A stretch of DNA of 64,000 bases from Owenia fusiformis (Eukaryota > Annelida > Polychaeta > Sabellida > Oweniidae): NCBI GenBank assembly GCA_903813345.2, contig CAIIXF020000011.1, forward strand, positions 14,617,754 to 14,681,753, read 5' to 3'. Each line of letters begins with the position of its first letter. Position 1 is the stretch's first letter. The notes beneath the pieces are model-generated. The model was not told the origin of the DNA. It saw only the letters and a list, made by a program, of their open reading frames with translations, and did not search any database. Position numbers and translations under genes: made by a program. Shown here in pieces: positions 1 through 10,234 of the stretch.

Positions 1-535
1 TTTATATCAATATAAAAGGTAGCATGTAACCTTCCTTGTAACATGTGTAAAAATTTCAAGAAAATCAGTAAAGTGGTTTTCCTGGAATCACAATGACAAG
101 ATTTATCCAAAAAACTTCCAAGATGGCCGCCAGAATGCAAGATGGCCACCGAAAGGTTAATTAGCTCTAGAACTTCTTACCATGTAATATGTGTGAAAAT
201 TTGAAGTAAATCCATTTGGTTTTCCTGAAATCGTGATGACAAGATTTATCTTTAAACTTCCAAGATGGCTGCCAGAATGCAAGATGGCCACCGAAAAAAT
301 AATGAGGTCTAGGACTTTTTACCATGTTACATGTGTGAACATTTGAAGTACATCTGTCATGTGGTTTTTGTGGAATCGCGATGACAATATTTATCTGAAA
401 AAAATTCCAAGATGGCCACCAGAATGCAAGATGGCCGCTGCAAAGTTAATCAGCTCTAGAACTTCTTACCATGTAACATGTGTGAAAATTTGAAGTAAAT
501 CCGTCTAATGGTTTACCTGGAATCGTGATGACAAG
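1..535. repeat. Tandem repeat, ~145-bp unit with ATGGCNGCC motif
   Basis: About 3.7 copies of a unit read as: CAAGATGGCCGCC, a second AAGATGGCC, AGCTCTAGAACTTCTTACCA, an AAATTTGAAG block and a block ending in GATGACAAGATTTATC. The motif CAAGATGGC recurs at 119, 261 and 408, giving spacings of 142 and 147. The array starts before the window. Related but distinct tandem families with the same ATGGCNGCC core occur at 37054-38540 and 50465-51790. No gene is seen here. Confidence 0.85.
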
Positions 536-728
536 AAAGTGAGACTTCAGAATGCCACCTTGTCTAACCCCGTTTTGGTGCCTTTTGCCCCTGTTTACAT
601 CAATAGAAGAGGTGTTTTCTTTAAGAGGGAAGTCTGTTCTTTCAAACGGTACAATCATTTTATGTGGGAAAGTACCGGACAACAAAACCCCTTTTCTAGA
701 GCCCTTTTGGAAATCAGATCGGGGACTA
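535..728 (-). pseudogene. Possible non-LTR reverse transcriptase fragment
   Basis: The minus strand is open from about 769 to 446. Near 540-600 it reads N-G-V-R-Q-G-G-I-L, which is the conserved non-LTR retrotransposon RT motif normally followed by S-P. Here S-P is replaced by K-S. The rest of the frame is not recognisable as RT, and its upstream part runs into the left arm of the foldback at 729. I read it as a short, decayed LINE scrap. A chance nine-residue match is the alternative. Confidence 0.35.
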
Positions 729-1906
729 AGAAACCCATGCCTCTCTATCGTTTCAAAAAATTTACCCAACGTGGCGGTCTCTGTTAATTTATGGCATCCA
801 TACTTTTCTGAAAGGTAACACTTTGAGGTTCAATTTTTTGCCGGATGCCCTTGCAAACTCTCATTGGTTGCTCTGTATTGTAGCATTCCGTTACCATGGT
901 TACGCATCTATAGGCATCTTACCTTGGAATCTTAAATCATTTGTAGCTTTGTCATTATTTTGTCTATAGACATGATATTGGTATCAAATTAAACATAAAT
1001 AAATTTCTCATATAATTAAAATATTCAATTATGCAAATTAGCTCATTTGCATAAATTGTGACGTCATAAATCTATTTTTGGTTCAGAATTTTCAAGTATA
1101 GGAATGTATCTTCAAGAACCGAAGCCGTATGGTAGAATTTCTTCAATGTTATGACTTTTATTCTATGAGCAGAAGGTTTAAGCAACATAGAAGTGAAAAC
1201 AGATTCAAAATTTGATCAGAACTAACAAAGTTATTAAGCTTTCTGGGCAGCTTCCATGAACGTTATCATTGAACAATTAACTTTAAACATCTTACCTGAG
1301 AATTGAAATGTTTGGTAGCTTTGTCATTATTTGGTCTACAGAGGAGATCTTGGTATTGAATTGATCCTAATTGAATAAATGGTATGGTAACGATATTCAA
1401 TTATGCAAATTAGCTAATTTGCATAAATTATGATGTCATCAATCTATTTTTGGCTCAGAACTTCCAAGTATAGCAACAAATTTATTAGATCCGAGGTTGG
1501 ATGGTGTAGTTTCTGCATAGTTCGTCATTTATTCTATGAGTGGAAGAGGTATGAGCAACATCAAAAAATATTCAAAATTGAATGAGTATTAGTAAAGTAA
1601 TTCAGCTTTTGAGGCAGCTGCTATGAACGTTACTATTTGACAATCATAAATAAAACACTGAAATAACAAAAATGAAACAAAGCTGATTCAAGCTTATTGA
1701 GTGAAAAATATATATTTTACATGTCACTGAAGTAGTTGGTGTATAGAAATGATATGGGTATTCATAATTTTGACTATCATTGACAGGGGTCAAAACAGTT
1801 TTTTTGATTTTGTAACATGATTTATTGTTTGTGAGAAAGTTATGGATTAATCAGTTAGTGAATGGGTGAATGGTATGGTGAAATCTGTTATGTAATCTAT
1901 AAATCA

Positions 1907-2125
1907 TTGAAACGATTTGCTTCATAGGCGTCAATCTATTAAAAAATGCGAAACATCGTGACTGGTGAAACATCAATATTTGTGCTGCAATTCAAGCAGT
2001 GAACATCTACATGAATTTTTAAACTGATTTGCTTCATAAGCGTCAATCTATTTAAAAGGACGAAACATCATGACTGGTATTAATTAATATTTGTGCTGCA
2101 ATTCAAGCAGTAATCATCTACATGA
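1907..2125 (+). repeat. Two-copy direct repeat, ~117 bp
   Basis: Two adjacent diverged copies share GATTTGCTTCATA, GCGTCAATCTATT, CGAAACATC, ACTGGT and TTTGTGCTGCAATTCAAGCA. They lie in the core of the foldback element. No coding capacity is seen. Confidence 0.7.
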
Positions 2126-2181
2126 CCTGTTAATACAAATTGATGACGTTATATCACAAAATGTATGTCATTGCTGTTTTT

Positions 2182-2290
2182 TATGTCACCACCAAAAGCG
2201 GTGACATATTGTTCTCCATTTGTCTCCATTTTTGAGACGGCGTTTGACATCTGGTGTCTGGCCTTTGGCATCTGTAACAAATGGCAGGTT
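2182..2290 (-). repeat. Dispersed repeat fragment ending in a GTCACC...GGTGAC hairpin
   Basis: A small palindrome (TATGTCACC, 9-nt loop, GGTGACATA) at 2182-2208 abuts a stretch containing GGCATCTGTAAC. The same combination occurs on the opposite strand at about 34650-34795, and part of it at 59275-59345. This marks a dispersed family with a hairpin terminus. Confidence 0.6.
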
Positions 2291-2620
2291 TAGACATTTT
2301 GCATGTTTATGCCTTGTTTGAATTATTTACAAAATGTTATAAAAAAATATCAAAATAATATATTTTTAAAAGCCTCATTTAAAAAAACAGCAAGAACATT
2401 CATTTTGATTTATTACATTGAAGAGGATTCAAAGATTGACTTTTTGCATGCTGGTGACGTTGCACCATTCTTACACCTAAAACCTAACTGATTTTACCAT
2501 ACTATATGCTTTTTGAAGAAAGAAATATTATTTGCTGAATTTTCTAGCAGAAATCGACTCCCTTCACTCATTTTGTCAGATTACTGGCAGTGACATTAAA
2601 GAGACAATTTTTATAATCTA

Positions 2621-3577
2621 GAGTGTCTCAAAAAATGAACCAAAGGTATATCAACAGCAAAGATAAATCAATCAATATTTTCAGATATTTTTGCATGGTC
2701 ATTTAGGAAAAACAGGTAAGTTTTCTCTCCAATACTAATTTTTTAGTTCAGTCTTGCCTTTTTGATGCTTTAACCCTTTTTATACCATGTGTTTAATTTC
2801 ACCTCCTTACATTTCGAAAAAAGCCTGCATTCTTACTGCTACATTGTTTATCATATATGACAATGTTTCTGGTGGAATGTTTTGAATTTCCTTTCACATG
2901 TTGACCTCAAATTGTTCGATGTCTCTTAGCTTGGGATAAATATAAACATTGGGCTTGAAGTCATTCCAGAGAAAATGTTTGGGGTGTCAAATCTGTTGAA
3001 TAGGGAGGCCTTCACACTGTCTTTACATAGGGAGAAGAAACTGCTTTCATGGGAATTTTTGTGTGGCCCTTGCTGTACATGGAGGGGCTCAAACTGTCTG
3101 GAACCACAGTGTTCTCATTTGGATATCATTCAGTCTCTGTAACTCTGGCAGATGGAACTCCATTATCAATTAACTGCTAAATCATTTGATGATAATTGAA
3201 CTGGTTCTCTGTGATTGTTCTGCCATCTTCAACCTTGGAACTTCTTTCTCTGGGGTTATTTGAAGGAGCATGTTAAGTTAATCCCAAGCCGAAAGACCTA
3301 GAACAACATAAAGCCAACACCCAAAAATAAATTCAAAACATTCCACCTGAAACATTATCAAATGTGATGAACAATGTAGCACAAGGACAGGCTGTCATCG
3401 AAATATGAAGTAAAAAGTAAAGGGTTAAATCATCAAAATGCAAGACTGAACTGAAAACTTTGTATTGGGAGGAAACTTACATGCTTTAGCAACATGATCA
3501 TGCAAAAATATCTGAAAATATTGATTCGTTAAACTGTGGTGTTAATATACTTTTGGGTACATTTTTGAGACACCTTG
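2621..3577. mobile_element. Dead IS630/Tc1-mariner-like element 1
   Basis: This 957-bp element is flanked by TA on both sides (2619-2620 and 3578-3579). The ends read GAGTGTCTCAAAAA on the left and, on the other strand, CAAGGTGTCTCAAAAA on the right. Inverted similarity extends about 250 bp inward (2621 to about 2900 against about 3330-3577). TA duplication and these termini are typical of the IS630-Tc1-mariner superfamily. It is inserted in the core of the foldback at 729-7219. Confidence 0.85.
3190..3300 (+). pseudogene. Mariner-type transposase relic (element 1)
   Basis: At 3236-3300 the plus strand reads W-N-F-F-L-W-G-Y-L-K-E-H-V and then soon a stop. This matches the D-F-F-L-W-G-Y-L-K block of IS630/mariner transposases, with N in place of the conserved D. 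Just upstream, in another frame, L-P-S-S-T-L-E-L resembles the W-P-x-S-S-P-D-L lead-in. The gene is frameshifted, stop-containing and inactive. Only the C-terminal catalytic block is recognisable. Confidence 0.65.
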
Positions 3578-3659
3578 TATTATTTATCATACCAAAGCTA
3601 TTATAGTTCATAAATAGCATTGCATTTTTATATTAAGTGTTGATGAAGCGAGGACTTAA

Positions 3660-4130
3660 ACCCAAGAGTTCCTACATCCATGTGACATTTATTTCCATGT
3701 GACTAACAACACCTTAATAGTGTAACTTTGAACAAATTAACGTTTTATCACCATGTCATCCATGTGACATTGATATCCGCGTTAACATCACCTCTATGGC
3801 ATTCATTCATGTTATAGCCATATATGTAAAATCGATATTACCCATTACCCATGTCAAGGACCCATATGGCAGTGGTTGAATTTTTCTTTTGTTAATCTAT
3901 TTCAGTGGTGACTTTCATGACAGGGATGCTTTTTATTCTTAATGTTTCCATCATCTTTGTCACATCTCCATGTTCACCTCACCAGTGTGATTTGACTCCC
4001 AAATATCATCTGTGTGACATTAATCTTCTTGTTAACATCATCTATAGGTGTGACATTGATTCAGCTCCTCTCAGCACATCTTATTGTGATGACTTTTGCC
4101 CCAGCGTCCAGGCCTACATGTACATCTGAG
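3660..4130 (+). repeat. Degenerate CATGTGACATT-containing repeat
   Basis: CCATGTGACATT and TGTGACATTGAT recur together with GTTAACATCAC (copies near 3680, 3765 and 4010). The units are too diverged to give a period. The 74-codon plus-strand frame at 3905-4129 looks like chance or repeat-derived sequence. Confidence 0.4.
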
Positions 4131-4151
4131 ACTTTTTGATAAAATCTGTTA

Positions 4152-5097
4152 CACAAGGTGTTTCAAAAAAAACGCAACAGGTAGTTATCTCGTAAAAGCA
4201 CAAAACTAGTAATGACTACATCAATTTCATTCAATGTACCATAAAGCCACATCCCTCCTCTTCATTCACATGTGGTAAAGGTTGGGTGAGAAATCCTTCC
4301 ATTTGCACAGTGGGTCAAAATTGACTCTGGACCAAGTTTTAGATATTGCAAAAATCAGTGCAAGGGCTAAGTAGTAGTACCTATGGAAGTTCCCCTGACT
4401 TGAAATGCTGTGACTTTTTCTTTTGGAGCTATCTCAGGAGCATCTGTGCTCACAATTCCTTCACCAGATTTTGCGAAACCTCGAGAAAGAATTGCCCATG
4501 GGCTGCTTTTCTCTGCTTTAACCCACAGATGACTCCAGGCTGAACCATGCATGACGTGGACAAATGAGCGCATCTTTATGTGCAAGGAAGTGGTGGCAAT
4601 TTGGAGAGGTATAGGATGTATTCTTGCAAGAGTATGAGTATGAATACTTTACTGTCTATGCCACACCTGTCAAACCTTCTTCCAATCGCCCCTATGCCCA
4701 TTGTACTGACTTTTGCAATGTTTGAAACTTGAGTCCGAACTGAATTTTGCCCTACTTTGCAAACTTAATGATTATTCGGCCAGCCATGACTCCCTGTGAA
4801 TGAATGATATGCCATTGGCAAAGAGGAGTAATTTGGCTTTTCGGTACATTGAATGAAAAGGATATAGTCAGCATAGGTTTTATGTTTTCTTCCAATATTG
4901 CATTGGGCTTCGTACACTGACTTTTGCGATGTTTATAACTTGGCCCCAAGCTAATTTTCCAAATATCAATGAATGATATATCATTGTAAAGAGGAGACAC
5001 ATGGCTTCATGGTGCATTGAATGAAATCAATGATGTTATCACTGGTTTTGTGCTTTTCCGAGATAACAATCTATTGCGTTTTTTTTGATGCACACTG
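4152..5097. mobile_element. Dead IS630/Tc1-mariner-like element 2
   Basis: This ~946-bp element lies between TA dinucleotides (4150-4151 and 5098-5099). Its ends are inverted repeats of at least 125 bp that share TCAAAAAAAACGCAA, GTTATCTCG and AAAAGCACAAAAC followed by a conserved TTTCATTCAATG block. It contains a transposase relic. Sequence is distinct from elements 1 and 3, so three different lineages are present. Confidence 0.85.
4346..4543 (+). pseudogene. Mariner-type transposase relic (element 2)
   Basis: The 65-codon frame contains S-S-P-D-L-K-C-C-D-F-F-F-W-S-Y-L-R-S (residues 15-32), a clear copy of the S-P-D-L-x-P-x-D-F-F-L-W-G-Y-L-K block that carries the last catalytic aspartate of IS630/mariner transposases. 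Nothing upstream continues it as an open frame and the downstream part is not transposase-like. It is a decayed remnant. Confidence 0.75.
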
Positions 5098-5099
5098 TA

Positions 5100-6140
5100 T
5101 TGATTAGATCTTCATTAGATTAGAGCATTCCATATTAAAGCTTCTAAACTATAAAAAGTGTAAATTAAAATAGTTTAGATTCAACCCCTGTCAATCATAC
5201 TACGTGATCAACTCCTTTATTTTGCACTTAAATCTCCTTTTGTTACGGTTTTCAGTTTTGAATGGTATCCATAGTCTATGGGGATATACCTGAAATCCAT
5301 CCATTTCAGACATATATTTTTCATAGATTTTTGGTATTTCATATTTTGGAAACCTTTTAAAACAAGTTCAGATTACAAGTCCTATACCATAATACTTTGG
5401 GGCATAAGAGATAGATGTAGGAAACCTATATGTAGATGTAGGAAGGGTTAGTTAAAGTCCCACAAAAATCAATTCTTTCAAAAATATTTTAAAGGGCATT
5501 TTTTCTTCGTGACTATTTTGATCAATAGACTTTAATTTCAGGATTACTAGTACTACTACTGAGCTCTTGTATGGATTTTGTCATCATTTTTTCATTGCAT
5601 ATCGAAGAGGTTATATAATATAAAATCATATAAAAACTACTTTCCATTTTGCTTCTCTAAGTACCTACTATCTGCTTATAGTCCATTTTCAGAAGAGCTA
5701 TAACATAAATCATTCTAAGGTTGAATCACCAAGGATTATGAAGGTTGAAAAATTCCCCTAAAGTAGTTGTCACATTAGCTGTATGGGCTCGCCATTTGCC
5801 ACCGATTGACTTATTTTGGGCATTGATTTTTGGAAATGTTAACATATAAGTTCCTAAGTTGACACTTTATCTGTATTTTAAATATAAAATGGTAGTTAAG
5901 ATTTATTTAGTTTATGTCCAAATATCAACAAATTTTGTTTTCAGCTTTTTCACATGCTAGAAATCAAATGAAACCAGGAATACTCTTCCATATAGATTTT
6001 GTAAATATTGATATGTATATTAGTCAGCATATGTCAAAATAGCATAATAATTAAAGCATTACTCTGTATTCATATGGATCATTGACAGTGTATGGTAAAT
6101 TATAAAATTAGATTTTAAAATACAAGATCAAGATCACATG
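5100..6140. other. Foldback core, no gene seen
   Basis: This is AT-rich sequence between mariner-type element 2 and the right arm of the foldback. I see no convincing ORF, RNA gene or repeat here. Confidence 0.5.
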
Positions 6141-7401
6141 ATTTTGACCCCTGTGAATGATAGTCAAAATACATGTAACATTTCCACATACTTTCGTGTA
6201 CAGTTCAATAAAAAATATGAACAAGTCATGTACATTTTTACTCAATAAGATTGAAACAACTATGTTTGTTTCTTTTTTTGTTATTGTAATATTTTTATAA
6301 TTGTCAAACAATGACGTTCATAGTAGCTGCCCCAAAAGCTGAATAACTTTGCTAATTCTGACCCAATTTTGAATCTGTTGTCTCTTGAATGTTGCCTCTA
6401 TCTTCCACTCATCAAATAATGGTCAAAACTATGCACATATTCTGTCATTCGGCCTAAGGTCTAATATATATGTTGCTAACTGGGATATTCTGAACAAAAA
6501 TAGATTGATGACGTCACAATTTATGCAAATAAGCTAATTTGCATAATTGAATATTGTAATCGTACAGGAAATTTTATAAGGTTTAATTTAATACCAATAT
6601 AATTTCTATAGACCAAATAATGACAAAGCTACAAACACTTTAAACGTCCATGGTAAGATGTCTGAATAAAATTGTCAAATAATGACATTCACAGTAGCTG
6701 CCTCGAAAGTGCAATAACTTTGGCAATACTGATCCAATTTTGAATCTGTTTTCACTTTTATGTTGCTTATACATTCTTCTTATAGTCTAAAGGACCAAAC
6801 TTTGCCGAAATTCTGACATACGGCCTCAGTTCTAATAGATATGTTGCTATACTCAAAATTTCTGAATCAAAAATTGATTGATGACGTCACAATTTATGCA
6901 AATTATCTAATTTGCATAATTGAATATCATTACTTTATGAGAAAATTAATTAGGTTTAATTTGATACCAATATCATCTCTATAGACCAAATAATGACAAA
7001 GTTACAAATGATTTAAGATTCCAAGGTAAGATGTCTATAGATGCGTAACCATGGTAACGGAATGCTACAATACAGAGCAACCAATGAGAGTTTGCAAGGG
7101 CATCCGGCAAAAAATTGAGCCTCAAAGTGTTACCTTTCAAAAAAGGTTGGATGCCATAAATTAACAGAGACCGCCACGTTGGGTAAACTTTTTGAAACGA
7201 TAGAGAGGCATGGGTTTCTAACTAAGAGGTACATGTAGATACATGTACAACTACCTTAAATACATGTACAAACATCCCATACAGGCAAAGGTGTACATTT
7301 TATAGTCAAGAATAGTATCACATTGACATAATTGTAAGTCCTTGGGGCGGATGCACTTCAAAAAATTGAAACAACAATTTCTCATTTTAACAAAAAAAAG
7401 A

Positions 7402-8160
7402 TTTTTCCTCAATTGAGTCACATGTTATTTTTCAAACAAGAATTACTCCTTCCCCACATTGTCTACATCTTCCAGGTTTACACAAAGAGTGCACTTATGT
7501 GCCTAGAGAAGATTTGTGAGAAGATTTGTTTTGTAAAATCATGGGCTTTCTAGTTGAAAGCCCATGGTAAAATGTATAAAAAACGAAGTTCAGTGAAAAA
7601 AATTCTGAAAATTTTCTGAATTTTTTGGTATTTTCTTGTTTTTTATACCTTTTATCAAAATTTAACATTCTTCTCACAAGTCTTTTCTAAGCACATAAGT
7701 GCACTCTTTGTGCAAAACTGGAAGATATAGACAATGTGGGGAAGGAGTGATTCTTGTCAGAGGGGGAGAAACACCAGGGTTCAAAGATGACATACGCTTA
7801 TAATGTAAATCTGTATTGAGATGACATCGTCGCTGATTGGTCAAAAGTCGACAAACAAATGACGTCATCAATGGTGGTTTCAAAATTTTCGAAATACGCT
7901 TCGAATAATATTATGTTCATTTCTGGCGTGTTAAATATCATAGCTTCTCATTTCACATTAAGATAAAGAAAGGTGTACGGAATATGCCTATATCAATTAA
8001 AACATCCCATCGAAGTGTAGTATTTGATAACTAGCCGATTAATATTCGAACGAACGAAGGTGGTAAGCAAGAGAGGTGATTATGTCTGTCATCTTTAAAC
8101 TCTGGGGCTTTCCCTCCTCTTGATTCTTGTTTGAAAAATAACATGTGATTCAATTGAGGG
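7402..8160. mobile_element. Hairpin (inverted-repeat) element, split by an insertion
   Basis: The arm from about 7402 to 7525 (CCTCAATTGA, AAACAAGAATTACTCCTTCC, AAGAGTGCACTTATGTGC, TGTGAGAAG) is the inverse of sequence at 7672-7758. It continues, after the insertion at 7759-8123, at about 8124-8160. Removing the insertion restores one continuous hairpin element. A perfect 11-bp stem (CATGGGCTTTC...GAAAGCCCATG) lies inside at 7541-7567. Confidence 0.75.
7759..8123. mobile_element. Small inverted-repeat element with 8-9 bp target duplication
   Basis: The sequence between 7759 and 8123 has imperfect inverted ends (AGAGGGGGAG...AAAGATGACA at the left, TGTCATCTTTAAA...CCCTCCTCT at the right). It is flanked on both sides by TGATTCTTG. 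An 8-bp duplication suits a hAT-type MITE and a 9-bp one suits a Mutator-type MITE; the boundary base is ambiguous. It interrupts an arm of the hairpin element at 7402-8160. Confidence 0.75.
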
Positions 8161-8256
8161 ATGCAGAACATTTCCCATCATGCACCCTGACCTTAAAGGG
8201 TGACGCATATCGTTTAGCAAATCGAACGCTCGTTTCTGGTGTTGCTCACCGTTTAG

Positions 8257-8290
8257 TATAAAAGGCCCGATCCCGGAATAATACTCAAGG
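8257..8290 (+). promoter_or_regulatory. Candidate TATA/Inr core promoter
   Basis: TATAAAAGG at 8257-8265 is a strong TATA box. A CTCAAG initiator-like site puts A at 8287, exactly 30 bp downstream of the TATA start. No DPE is seen at the expected place. No gene downstream is recognised: a 79-codon frame at 8519-8758 and a 26-codon frame from 8775 are both unconvincing. It could also be a relic regulatory sequence. Confidence 0.35.
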
Positions 8291-8299
8291 GTTCACAGA

Positions 8300-9950
8300 T
8301 TCGAGGTCGTTGTATCAACACCTCTAACTGTTATATAGCATAAGTATATTATAGATCGTCACACATTTATAAAAGGGTGATTTTTATTTTGACAAATCAA
8401 TTCCACATTTATGGGTGAAGTTTCAGGATCTTCTATTTGTGTATAACAAGGAAAAATTGGCATCTAAATTTCCCCATAACGTAATAGCACACAGCTTGGC
8501 ATATGAAATATCCTACAAATGAAACAAAGCAAGACAAACCGGTTTCTAATACAAGGATTTATATTTGCTGTTGTACATGTATTCTTTGAACGCAATCACT
8601 CTTTGGATAACGTTTTCAAAATCATTATAAACGGATTACTTTATCTCAAAGACAATTTCAATATACTGGATTTTACAGAACTCCCCTTATTTCTTAAAAA
8701 TGGACTGATCCAGTTGATTCGCCTGAAGCCGCCATATTGTTTTTATACGGGATGCTAATCGGAACCCTTTAAACATGGATTACTATGATCATGAAAATTA
8801 CCTGGAATTACCTCAAGATTATTCTTCCAGTTGTTTATATAGTTTGAGCGGATGATCAATTACACACGGCACGACGTATTGGTCCTACTGACTTGACATT
8901 TGAACTTCTATATTTTGAAATCCATTGAAACAAGAAAACCCATGGGGTTGCTTTTTATTGATGAGTTGCTTGTTTATTCAAACTTTTCTATTTTTTATTT
9001 TGAAGTCGTTATAAGATGGAGGTTAGTTACACGTTGTAAGAGTACGTGTACATAAATTCCTAAAGAAATATGGTCTCCGGGGAATTACTTGCTCCTCTAT
9101 TTGTATTGAACTTGTAAATGAAAAATAGTTGTAATTCGCGGCCCCTGGAAGAAAATTGAGAGGGGACAGGGATTAACGTCCAAATTCTCTTCAAAACGTG
9201 TGGTTGACCTTCCTATTATATCTGCATATATCAACATACATAGAAGATATAAAAAACTATTTTATGCCATCTATTGACAGTTTTGAATTCATTATATATA
9301 CTACATTACAGGTCATGCAATAATAGACAGTTCCGATAAATTCTGCCACCTTTTGATACATAGAAAAACTTTGATATATTAGTCGTCATAGCTAGTTAGA
9401 AACTGCCATGCAAAAACAAGATAATCTGTATATTATTGCAACGTGTAAATTCATTCGTCAAGCCAGTCTATGATCAAAGTGTTTCTGATATATTGTCAAA
9501 AAGTGGCAGAATTCTTTGGAAAGATCTATTTGCATACAAATCAATCATAGACATGCTGTATATCATATTCTAAACAATGTAAGTACCAGCTATAGGCTTA
9601 GTATACTTCATACACAGAGAAACTTGAATCGTTTTGGACCAATTAAAAAAAAAAAAAAGTATGATGACCTATGATTTCAACTTTCTAAACTTTAATTGCT
9701 GAACTTTCCAGTTTGAAAAATCAAAAAATCCTGTTTTCAGTTTTGGATCTTAATCCCGTACATAATTCCCTAACAAGAGAGAACAAACTATTTTCTAGCT
9801 TTAAGTAAAAAACGATGTCGGTGATACAACATTTTTTGTTTGATTATGATGGATATTATATATTTATACATTTATATTTATTAATTTATTATGTACTCGC
9901 ATATAAATTTAATCATGTCATGGTCATTTTAATATAAAAAATATATATAA
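8300..9950. other. No recognisable gene
   Basis: This is low-GC single-copy-looking sequence. It has short chance frames (8519-8758 is the longest), an A-run near 9646 and no repeat structure I can define. Non-coding exons of a transcript from the 8257 promoter cannot be excluded. Confidence 0.4.
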
Positions 9951-9952
9951 TT

Positions 9953-10094
9953 CAGGCCCGTAGCCAGGGGAGCGAAAATCATGCAGTTTTTCACTATTCT
10001 GAGAACTTTTCGCATGGTTTTTAGCCAAAATTGTGAAAAAGCTCCCCCCCCCTGGAAGAAAGCTCCCCCTCCTGGTAAAAACTGGCTACGGGCA
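9953..10094. mobile_element. CAGGCCCGTAGCC inverted-repeat MITE, copy 1
   Basis: The element starts CAGGCCCGTAGCCAGG and ends in CTGGCTACGGGC, with C-rich blocks inside. It is the same family as the better preserved copy at 38945-39124. The right end is slightly truncated, so a target duplication is not clear. Confidence 0.7.
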
Positions 10095-10234
10095 AGCACT
10101 TAATCGTCAAGATATTTTAGGCCCCAGGGTATACATCTTTGTATACTAAATAACAACATTGCCTTTTCATATGTTTAATACTCATTTAATATGTTTATTC
10201 ACACGTATTAACATATTTTGTTAATGACCAGTAG

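Larger units (their letters stand above)
729..7219. mobile_element. 6.5-kb foldback element with ~1.1-kb inverted arms
   Basis: The left arm (729 to about 1810) and right arm (about 6140-7219) are reverse complements over nearly their whole length. Homology begins at AGAAACCCATGCCTCTCTAT on the left and ends at its complement at 7219. Inside each arm a ~360-bp subunit occurs twice (left about 900-1260 and 1270-1640; right about 6300-6660 and 6660-7020). The 4.3-kb core has no intact long ORF and contains two dead mariner-type elements. This is the architecture of a foldback (FB/TU-like) transposon or a large non-autonomous element. The outer ends lack an obvious short target duplication, so the true termini are uncertain. 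Confidence 0.8.
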
